Part shown: positions 57,175-64,000 of the stretch, piece by piece
How positions within the stretch are numbered: position 1 is the stretch's first letter
How the letters are laid out: each line of letters starts with the position of its first letter
NCBI RefSeq assembly: GCF_029543085.1
Contig: NZ_CP119967.1
Span: 4,738,501-4,802,500, forward strand
DNA from: Pseudomonas sp. A34-9
GTDB lineage: Bacteria > Pseudomonadota > Gammaproteobacteria > Pseudomonadales > Pseudomonadaceae
Length of the DNA: 64,000 nt
Direction of reading: 5' to 3'
Position numbers and translations under genes: made by a program
Notes under the pieces: model-generated
Told to the model about the DNA's origin: nothing
Database searches by the model: none
Seen by the model: only the letters and a program-made list of their open reading frames with translations

Positions 57175-59418
57175 TCAAGGGGTGCGGTTACGCCGCGTTT
57201 CGATGATGTTCGGCAACTGCGAAATCCGCCCCAGCAAGCGCCCCAGCGCATCCAGACCCGGGATCTCGATCGTCAGGGACATCAGCGCGGTGTTGTCTTC
57301 CTTGTTCGAGCGGGTGTTGACCGCCAGCACGTTGATCCGCTCATTGAGCAGCACCTGCGACACATCACGCAGCAGACCGGAACGATCGTAGGCGCGGATG
57401 ACGATGTCCACCGGATAGGTGAGCACCGGCACCGGGCCCCAGCTGACCTGAATGATCCGCTCCGGCTCGCGCCCGCCCAGTTGCAGCACCGAGGCGCAGT
57501 CCTGACGGTGAATGCTCACGCCACGCCCCTGAGTGATGTAACCAACGATCGCATCGCCCGGCAGCGGCTGGCAGCAGCCGGCCATCTGCGTCATCAGGTT
57601 GCCGACGCCCTGGATCTGAATGTCGCCGCGTTTGCCCGGTTTGTAACCGGTGGCTTTACGCGGAATCAGCTCCAACTGCTCGTTGCCACGTTCCGGCTCG
57701 ACCAGTTGCTGCGCCAGGTTGACCAGTTGCGCCAGACGCAGGTCGCCGGCACCGAGGGCGGCAAACATGTCTTCGGCGGTTTTCATGTTGGCCTTGTCGG
57801 CCAGCTTGTCGAAGTCCACCGCCGGCAGGCCGAGGCGCGTCAGTTCGCGTTCGATCAGGGTTTTACCGGCGGCAACGTTCTGGTCGCGCGCCTGCAATTT
57901 GAACCAGTGAACGATCTTCGCCCGCGCCCGCGAGGTGGTGACGTAACCGAGGTTCGAGTTCAGCCAGTCACGGCTCGGCGTGCCGTGCTTGCTGGTGATG
58001 ATCTCGACCTGCTCACCGGTCTGCAGGCTGTAGTTGAGCGGCACGATGCGCCCGTTGATCTTCGCGCCACGGCAGTTGTGACCGATTTCGGTGTGCACGC
58101 GATAGGCAAAGTCCAGCGGCGTCGCGCCTTTGGGCAAGTCGATGGCATGGCCGTCGGGGGTGAAGATGTAGACCCGATCCGGCTCGATGTCGACGCGCAG
58201 CTGTTCAGCCAGACCACCGATATCGCCCAGCTCTTCATGCCACTCGAGCACCTGACGCAGCCAGGAGATTTTCTCTTCGTAGTGGTTCGAACCGGATTTG
58301 ACGTCGGTGCCCTTGTAGCGCCAGTGCGCGCAGACGCCGAGTTCGGCTTCTTCGTGCATCGAGTGCGTACGGATCTGCACCTCAAGCACTTTACCCTCAG
58401 GGCCGATCACCGCGGTATGCAGCGAGCGGTAGCCGTTCTCTTTCGGGTTGGCGATGTAGTCGTCGAATTCTTTCGGAATGTGCCGCCACAAGGTGTGGAC
58501 GATGCCCAACGCGGTGTAGCAGTCGCGCATTTCCGGGACCAGCACGCGCACCGCACGCACGTCGTAGATCTGGCTGAATTCCAGCCCCTTGCGCTGCATT
58601 TTGCGCCAGATCGAATAGATGTGTTTGGCCCGGCCGCTGATGTCGGCATCGACGCCGGTGGCCTGCAATTCGTCCTTGAGCTGGGTCATCACGTCGGCGA
58701 TGAAACGCTCGCGATCCAGCCGTCGCTCGTGGAGCAACTTGGCGATCTGTTTGTATTGATCAGGCTCGAGATAACGGAAGGACAGGTCCTCCAGTTCCCA
58801 TTTGATATGACCGATGCCGAGCCGGTGCGCGAGCGGCGCATAGATGTCGAAAACTTCGCGGGCGACCCGGTTACGTTTTTCGTCGTCAGCGGTTTTCACC
58901 GCACGGATCGCGCAGGTACGTTCGGCCAGTTTGATCAGCGCGACGCGGACGTCATCGACCATCGCCACGAGCATCTTGCGCAGGTTTTCCACCTGCCCTT
59001 GCGTACCCATGACCATCGACTGACGCGGGCTGAGACTGGCACTGATGGCCGCCATGCGCTGCACGCCGTCGATCAGCTTGGCCACCACCGGGCCGAAGCG
59101 CTGGCCGACGGCCGCGAGTTCGATCTGGCCTTCGCGCACGCCGCGATACAGAACCGCCGCGACCAGCGAATCCTGATCGAGCTTGAGGTCGGCGAGAATC
59201 TCGGCGATTTCCAGACCCGTACTGAAACTGCCAGAGCCTTCGGCCCACAGATTCTTCTTGGCGTTGGACTGTTGTTCGGCCTCGCGAGCGAACTCGCAGG
59301 CTTCCTTCAAGGCTTCGCGATCCAGTGCCAGATCGACACTGACCGCGTGATCGAGCCAAGCCTCGAGATTGATACTGCCGTCAGTGTTGATCGGCTGGTG
59401 TGCTCTCACCTGTACCAT
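57175..59418 (-). CDS. relA: (p)ppGpp synthetase RelA
   Basis: 747 residues. Makes (p)ppGpp on stalled ribosomes. N-terminal pseudo-hydrolase lacks the HD metal site (no HDTVEDT-type motif), marking the synthetase-only RelA type. Synthetase region YDVRAVRVLVPEMRDCYTAL and PKENGYRSLHTAVIGPEGK; TGS domain PDGHAIDLPKGATPLDFAYR; ACT domain at the C-terminus (DRSGLLRDVSQVLLNERINV). Start supported by AAGG upstream of the ATG. Confidence 0.98.
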   Translation of the reverse strand: MVQVRAHQPINTDGSINLEAWLDHAVSVDLALDREALKEACEFAREAEQQSNAKKNLWAEGSGSFSTGLEIAEILADLKLDQDSLVAAVLYRGVREGQIELAAVGQRFGPVVAKLIDGVQRMAAISASLSPRQSMVMGTQGQVENLRKMLVAMVDDVRVALIKLAERTCAIRAVKTADDEKRNRVAREVFDIYAPLAHRLGIGHIKWELEDLSFRYLEPDQYKQIAKLLHERRLDRERFIADVMTQLKDELQATGVDADISGRAKHIYSIWRKMQRKGLEFSQIYDVRAVRVLVPEMRDCYTALGIVHTLWRHIPKEFDDYIANPKENGYRSLHTAVIGPEGKVLEVQIRTHSMHEEAELGVCAHWRYKGTDVKSGSNHYEEKISWLRQVLEWHEELGDIGGLAEQLRVDIEPDRVYIFTPDGHAIDLPKGATPLDFAYRVHTEIGHNCRGAKINGRIVPLNYSLQTGEQVEIITSKHGTPSRDWLNSNLGYVTTSRARAKIVHWFKLQARDQNVAAGKTLIERELTRLGLPAVDFDKLADKANMKTAEDMFAALGAGDLRLAQLVNLAQQLVEPERGNEQLELIPRKATGYKPGKRGDIQIQGVGNLMTQMAGCCQPLPGDAIVGYITQGRGVSIHRQDCASVLQLGGREPERIIQVSWGPVPVLTYPVDIVIRAYDRSGLLRDVSQVLLNERINVLAVNTRSNKEDNTALMSLTIEIPGLDALGRLLGRISQLPNIIETRRNRTP

Positions 59419-59519
59419 GTTGCTTTACCTTCCCTACGACGCAGATTCAATGCGTCAAATCGCTGACCTTCAGTGCCCATTCGCGCTCGCGGGGCTAAAG
59501 CGAGCGCTGCGCGGACAGG

Positions 59520-60896
59520 TCAGACGGATTCAGACGAGCCATCCTGGCTCGCTTCAAATAACGCCATGGCCTCGACATGTGCCGTCTGAGGAAACATATC
59601 GAGAATCCCGGCACGTTTTAACCGGTAGCCCTGCTTGATCAATTCGACCGTGTCGCGCGCCAGAGTTGCAGGGTTGCACGACACATACACCAACCGTTTG
59701 GCACCCAGGGTCGCCAGCTTGCGAACCACCTCGAAAGCACCGTCACGTGGTGGGTCCAAGAGTACCGCAGAAAAGCCGTTTCCGATCCACTGGGCATCGG
59801 TCAAAGGCTGGGATAAATCGGCTTGAAAAAACTTTGTGTTATGCAAATTGTTACTAGCGGCGTTGGCTTCGGCGCGATCGACCATGGTCTGCACGCCTTC
59901 GACTGCCACCACTTCGCGCACGGCTTTGGCCAGCGGCAAAGCGAAGTTGCCCAAGCCGCAGAACAGATCCAGCACGCGTTCATCGCTACCCGGTTTCAGC
60001 CAGTCCAGCGCTTGCGCCACCATCGCTTCGTTGACGCCGGCGTTGACCTGGATAAAGTCGCCCGGCCGGTAGGCCAAATTCAGATCCCACTGCTCCAGAC
60101 GATAGCCCAGCGACTGAGTCGGATCGACCGGTCGCGGCTCGCCTTCGCCATGCAGCCACAGTTGCGCTTCATGGAATTGGCAGAAGTCCTTGAGGAGGGT
60201 CATATCCGCTTCGGACAACGGCGCCATGTGCCGCAGCAACACCGCCAGTGACGAGCCACTGAACAACTCGACGTGACCCAGCGCCTGCGGTTTGCTCAAA
60301 CGACGGAGCATCTCCGGCAGACGGGTCATGATCGGTTGCAAGGGCTGTACCAGCACCGGGCATTCGCTGATCGCGACAATGTCCTGGCTGCCAGCGGCGC
60401 GGAAACCGACTTCGAGTTTCTTCGCCTTCATGTCCCAGCGCACCGCGATACGGGCGCGACGGCGATAGCCGAATTCAGGTCCGGTCAGCGGTGCTGCCCA
60501 CTCTTCAGGTTCGACACCGGCAACACGCGACAATTGCTCGGCGAGCATGCGCTGTTTCAGGGCAAGCTGCTCGCTGTGGGGCAAATGCTGGACGCTGCAC
60601 CCGCCGCAACGGCCGGCGTGCTGACAAGGTGGCGGGCGACGCAATTCGCTGGCCTGGAACACGCGTTCGGTGCGCGCCTCGACCACCTTGCCGTGGGCGC
60701 CGAGCACCCGCGCTTCGACCTCTTCACCGGCGAGGGCGCCGAGGACGAACCAGGTTTTACCTTCGAAAAACGCAATACCGCGACCGTCATTGGCCAGGCG
60801 CTCGATACTCAAGCGCTGTTTTTTACCGGTCGGGATTTGCGCGGCCTTGCTGCCACCGGTGGGCTGGAAGCGCAGGCCTCTCTCGTGCTTGGCCAT
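59520..60896 (-). CDS. rlmD: 23S rRNA (uracil-1939-C5)-methyltransferase RlmD
   Basis: 458 residues. TRAM domain near residues 26-85, then iron-sulfur cysteines C91, C97 and C100 ([10 protein letters not shown]) with the fourth in [11 protein letters not shown]. Rossmann methyltransferase domain [16 protein letters not shown]; catalytic [16 protein letters not shown]. Starts in the stop of cysM (TGATG) and lies directly upstream of relA, the usual cysM-rlmD-relA order. Confidence 0.97.
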   Translation of the reverse strand: MAKHERGLRFQPTGGSKAAQIPTGKKQRLSIERLANDGRGIAFFEGKTWFVLGALAGEEVEARVLGAHGKVVEARTERVFQASELRRPPPCQHAGRCGGCSVQHLPHSEQLALKQRMLAEQLSRVAGVEPEEWAAPLTGPEFGYRRRARIAVRWDMKAKKLEVGFRAAGSQDIVAISECPVLVQPLQPIMTRLPEMLRRLSKPQALGHVELFSGSSLAVLLRHMAPLSEADMTLLKDFCQFHEAQLWLHGEGEPRPVDPTQSLGYRLEQWDLNLAYRPGDFIQVNAGVNEAMVAQALDWLKPGSDERVLDLFCGLGNFALPLAKAVREVVAVEGVQTMVDRAEANAASNNLHNTKFFQADLSQPLTDAQWIGNGFSAVLLDPPRDGAFEVVRKLATLGAKRLVYVSCNPATLARDTVELIKQGYRLKRAGILDMFPQTAHVEAMALFEASQDGSSESV

Positions 60897-61798
60897 CAGT
60901 TGGGCGCGTCGAAAATGCCGGTCGACAGGTAACGGTCGCCACGGTCGCAGATGATCGCGACAATCACCGCGTTTTCAACTTCTTTGGACAGGCGCAGCAT
61001 CGCTGCCACCGCACCGCCCGAGGACACGCCACAAAAGATGCCTTCTTCGCGGGCCAGACGCCGGGTGACGTCCTCGGCTTCGCTTTGCGCCATGTCGACG
61101 ATACGGTCAACGCGGTCGGCCTGATAGATCTTCGGCAGGTATTCCTGCGGCCAGCGGCGGATGCCCGGAATCGCCGAGCCTTCCATCGGTTGCAGGCCTA
61201 CGATCTGCACGCTGTCGCTCTGTTCTTTCAGGTAGCGTGAGACGCCCATGATGGTGCCGGTAGTGCCCATCGAGCTGACGAAATGGGTGATGGTGCCCTG
61301 GGTCTGACGCCAGATTTCCGGGCCGGTGGTGGTGTAGTGCGCTTCAGGGTTATCGCCATTGGCGAACTGATCGAGCACTTTGCCACGGCCTTCGGCTTCC
61401 ATACGCTGCGCCAGATCGCGGGCGCCTTCCATGCCTTCTTCCTGGCTGACCAGAATCAGCTCGGCACCGTACGCGGTCATTGCCGCTTTACGCTCGGCGC
61501 TGGAGTTGTCCGGCATGATCAGGATCATTTTGTAACCCTTGATCGCGGCAGCCATGGCCAAGGCGATCCCGGTGTTACCCGAGGTTGCTTCGATCAGCGT
61601 ATCGCCGGCATGAATCTGCCCACGCAACTCGGCGCGAGTGATCATCGACAGCGCCGGACGGTCCTTGACCGAACCCGCCGGGTTATTCCCTTCGAGCTTG
61701 AGCAATAGGGTGTTGCTGGTAGCACCGGGCAGGCGCTGCAAACGCACCAGCGGCGTGTTGCCGACGCAATCGGCGATGGTTGGGTACTGCAAGGTCAT
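60896..61798 (-). CDS. cysM: O-acetylserine sulfhydrylase B (cysteine synthase B)
   Basis: 300 residues from the ATG at 61798. PLP lysine about K45 in [32 protein letters not shown] for the substrate loop; [13 protein letters not shown] for phosphate binding; [13 protein letters not shown]. Makes cysteine from O-acetylserine with sulfide or thiosulfate. Translationally coupled to rlmD. Confidence 0.97.
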   Translation of the reverse strand: MTLQYPTIADCVGNTPLVRLQRLPGATSNTLLLKLEGNNPAGSVKDRPALSMITRAELRGQIHAGDTLIEATSGNTGIALAMAAAIKGYKMILIMPDNSSAERKAAMTAYGAELILVSQEEGMEGARDLAQRMEAEGRGKVLDQFANGDNPEAHYTTTGPEIWRQTQGTITHFVSSMGTTGTIMGVSRYLKEQSDSVQIVGLQPMEGSAIPGIRRWPQEYLPKIYQADRVDRIVDMAQSEAEDVTRRLAREEGIFCGVSSGGAVAAMLRLSKEVENAVIVAIICDRGDRYLSTGIFDAPN

Positions 61799-61905
61799 GG
61801 CGTATTCGCAATCCAGACGTGCGGGGGCGCCTATCATACCGGCAAACCCGCGCAGGCCATATCACGCAAAGTGCGGTGCTTATGGTTTATGGGAATAAGC
61901 AGTCG

Positions 61906-62931
61906 TTAGTCGCTATTTTCTGAGTGCGCCGTATCCATTGCATAAAACTCATGCAACTTGGCCTGCAGCAATTGCTTATCCGGCAGACAGGTTTGATATT
62001 CCGCTATCAATGCGGGCGATAGACTGCGATTGAGTGCGTACTCGACGACCTCATCTTCCTTGCTTGCACACAGCAGGACACCGATGGCCGGGCTTTCGTG
62101 AGGCTTGCGGACATTGCGATCCAGCGCCTCCAGATAGAAATCCAGCTTGCCGAGGTATTCCGGCTCAAAACGCCCTACCTTGAGTTCAATGGCTACCAGG
62201 CAATTGAGGCCTCGGTGGAAGAACAGAAGATCGAGAGAGAAATCCCGACCGCCGACCTGCAATGGATATTCGGAACCGACAAAGCAGAAGTCGCGACCAA
62301 GTTCGATCAGGAATTCCTTGAGGCGGGATAGCAGGCCCTGGTGCAGATCGGTTTCAGAATGAGCGCCGGGCAGATCGAGAAATTCGACCATGTAGGAATC
62401 GCGGAATATCTCGAGAGCTTCGGGGTGGGTTTGCTTGAGTGCAACTGAGGCTTTTGCTGGATCAGTGATGCTTCGCTCGAACAAAGCAGATTTGAATTGG
62501 CGTTCCAGTTCGCGCTTCGACCACTTTTCCTGAACGGCCATTCGCAGGTAAAACCCACGCTCCACCGGGTGTTTGCTTTGGCTCAAAATGATCATGTTAT
62601 GAGTCCACGGCAATTGTCTCACCAGTGGTGAGACAATTGGATCATCCCGATACGCTTCATAAAACTGGCGCATGCGGAACAGATTTGGCCGGGTGAATCC
62701 ACGCAACCCCGGTTGGGTTTTTGCCAGATGTGTGGCCAGTTGAGCAATGATCGAATCCCCCCACTCCGCCCGCTCAATCTTACGACTGATATGCGCCCCC
62801 ACCTGCCAATAAAGCTCGATCAGCTGTGTATTGACCGCTTGCATGGCCTTATGTCTAGAACTGTGAATCAGCGCGAGCACTTCGTTGAAACGTTCGCCAT
62901 CCGGGTTGCCAGTAAGGCTGGATACAGTCAT
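61906..62931 (-). CDS. YhcG-type PDDEXK nuclease (DUF1016)
   Basis: 341 residues from the ATG at 62931 (AAGGA seven bases upstream). N-terminal DUF1016 helical domain (AVNTQLIELYWQVGAHISRK, LPWTHNMIIL), then the restriction-like fold with DFSLDLLFFHRGLNCLVAIE and the ELKVGRFEPEYLGKLDFYLE lysine motif, i.e. the D-E-x-K catalytic set. Commonly found beside restriction-modification and other defence genes; here alone next to cysM. Function in this setting unknown. Confidence 0.93.
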   Translation of the reverse strand: MTVSSLTGNPDGERFNEVLALIHSSRHKAMQAVNTQLIELYWQVGAHISRKIERAEWGDSIIAQLATHLAKTQPGLRGFTRPNLFRMRQFYEAYRDDPIVSPLVRQLPWTHNMIILSQSKHPVERGFYLRMAVQEKWSKRELERQFKSALFERSITDPAKASVALKQTHPEALEIFRDSYMVEFLDLPGAHSETDLHQGLLSRLKEFLIELGRDFCFVGSEYPLQVGGRDFSLDLLFFHRGLNCLVAIELKVGRFEPEYLGKLDFYLEALDRNVRKPHESPAIGVLLCASKEDEVVEYALNRSLSPALIAEYQTCLPDKQLLQAKLHEFYAMDTAHSENSD

Positions 62932-63076
62932 GCGCAATTCCTTGGAGATCAGGTGAAGCACGAGCCTAACCCCTTCAGGAAGCTTGAAATGACCGCCGAT
63001 GCAGCTTGGGAAATGTCGCACAAAAAAAGGCGAGCGCTCCCGCAAAACCGGAGGATTGGCGGCCCGAGCGGACTAC

Positions 63077-63169
63077 TTCGCGAGCAGGCTTATTCCTACA
63101 GAAGATCTGCGTTGATCACACAATCTGCGGCGAACCGAGTTCCAATGTGGGAGCGAGCCTGCTCGCGAG
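63077..63169. repeat. REP pair straddling the end of a sensor kinase gene
   Basis: Left unit TTCGCGAGCAGGCTTATTCC (63077) and right unit TGTGGGAGCGAGCCTGCTCG (63146). The right unit is inside the coding sequence of the kinase, whose stop is at 63116-63118. Confidence 0.85.
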
Positions 63170-64000
63170 GGCGTCAGTCGGCGCAACGCTGTCATCAGCC
63201 ACCAAACGCAAATTCAGCCGTAACCCCGTCCCGCTGTTCTCCGCCCAAATACTCCCACCCTGGCGCTGCACGGCATTGCGCGCGATGCTCAGCCCCAAGC
63301 CAAATCCACCGTCCCCGGGCCGCGAGCCATCCAGCCGGGTGAACGGTGAGAAGATCCGCTCCAGATCCTCTTCCGCTACGCCGCCGCCCTGATCTTCTAG
63401 CCACAGATGCCAGAAATCGCCATCGCGCCGGCCATCAAGACGCACAATTGCGCCCGGTGGCGAATGCCGAATGGCATTGCGCAAAATGTTCTCCAGCGCC
63501 TGCGCCAGGGTATTCAGGTTGCCACGCACCCAGCACGACGCTTCGACCGAACACTGCAATTGCAGACTCGGCCAGCCGCTTTCATAACAGGCGTTATCGG
63601 TGAGCATTTCCCACAAGGCCTGAATCTGAATCGCTTCGTCGGGCAATGGCGAGCGGTCCGTATCGAGCCAAGCCAGTTGCAGGGTGTCTTCGACCAGTCT
63701 TTGCATACCGTCGACTTCGCGACCGATACGTTCGCGTAGCTGCACCAGATCTTGCTCGCTTTCGCTGGCGACGCGCAGCCGGCTCAGCGGCGTGCGCAAT
63801 TCGTGGGACAGATCACGGAGCAATTGCTGTTGCAGGGCAACGGTGGATTGCAGGCGCTCGGACATCGAGTCGAATGCCCGCGCCAGCTCACCGAGTTCAT
63901 CCGGGCGCTGGGTGATGCCGCTCGACAGCCGCACATTCAATTGATCGGCGCGCCAGGCATTGGCCTGTTCGCGCAGGTTGTTCAGCGGCACCACCAGCAG
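63116..64000 (-). CDS. Sensor histidine kinase, N-terminal part outside the window
   Basis: The 295 C-terminal residues are visible; the frame is open through base 64000. HAMP (VVPLNNLREQANAWRADQLN, ELGELARAFDSMSERL), H-box LLRDLSHELRTPLSRLRVAS, N-box NILRNAIRHSPPG, G-boxes DQGGGVAEEDLERIF and DGGFGLGLSIARNAV. Typical EnvZ/PfeS-like class; partner regulator presumably lies outside. Its last residues (DALASRLAPTLELG) are encoded by a REP unit. Confidence 0.93.
   Translation of the reverse strand: MLVVPLNNLREQANAWRADQLNVRLSSGITQRPDELGELARAFDSMSERLQSTVALQQQLLRDLSHELRTPLSRLRVASESEQDLVQLRERIGREVDGMQRLVEDTLQLAWLDTDRSPLPDEAIQIQALWEMLTDNACYESGWPSLQLQCSVEASCWVRGNLNTLAQALENILRNAIRHSPPGAIVRLDGRRDGDFWHLWLEDQGGGVAEEDLERIFSPFTRLDGSRPGDGGFGLGLSIARNAVQRQGGSIWAENSGTGLRLNLRLVADDSVAPTDALASRLAPTLELGSPQIV

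Overview
The window is a chromosomal segment of a fluorescent-group Pseudomonas (P. fluorescens complex). The basis is the P. aeruginosa-like gene orders described below, protein lengths typical of the genus, high-GC codon use, and two abundant REP/REPIN families (GTAGGAGCTGC... and GTGGGAGCGAGCCTGCTCGC...) typical of this group. No plasmid, prophage or CRISPR signal is visible. Gene order comparisons with P. aeruginosa are from memory.

Layout. 1-15.3 kb: 3' part of rne; a four-gene molybdoenzyme cassette (iorA-iorB-xdhC-mocA); the envelope operon exbB-exbD-lpxK-trm112-like-kdsB-LMW phosphatase-murB; comEC; a DUF2062 gene. 15.4-21.8 kb: an ABC exporter pair, a glutathione S-transferase, a transglutaminase-like protein, the acyl-CoA dehydrogenase fadE and a small conserved gene. 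21.9-25.2 kb: LysR regulator divergent from an alaX-type tRNA-editing gene, a 2-oxoglutarate/Fe(II) oxygenase and a LysE exporter; this is the most novel-looking module. 25.3-26.0 kb: three tandem tRNA-Gly(GCC)/tRNA-Glu(TTC) pairs behind one strong promoter. 26.3-34.2 kb: a membrane-anchored conserved protein, a chemoreceptor, a MocR-type regulator, an SDR, a medium-chain reductase and pyrF.

34.5-37.4 kb: an OmpR/EnvZ-type two-component system followed by a six-EF-hand protein. 37.4-39.7 kb: repeat-rich accessory zone with a long (~345 bp) repeat, a MITE-like element and an IS481-family insertion that splits one long-repeat copy, leaving a 4-bp target duplication. 39.7-47.8 kb, all minus strand: AI-2E family permease, DUF4892 protein, two alpha/beta hydrolases, hotdog thioesterase, acyl-CoA synthetase, sixA, DUF4389 protein, gpsA. 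48.0-53.0 kb: TonB-dependent receptor, solitary periplasmic binding protein and BarA-like hybrid kinase in one overlapping operon. 53.2-55.0 kb: fabA-fabB. 55.4-61.8 kb: a small protein, DUF2058 protein, mazG, relA, rlmD, cysM. 61.9-64 kb: a YhcG-type PDDEXK nuclease and the 3' part of a sensor kinase gene that runs off the window.

Most of the window is core metabolism: RNA turnover, lipid A/KDO and peptidoglycan precursors, unsaturated fatty acid synthesis, stringent response and cysteine synthesis. Accessory interest is concentrated in the oxygenase/exporter module, the receptor-binding protein-kinase operon, the EF-hand protein beside the two-component system, and the repeat families, some of which have moved into gene 3' ends.
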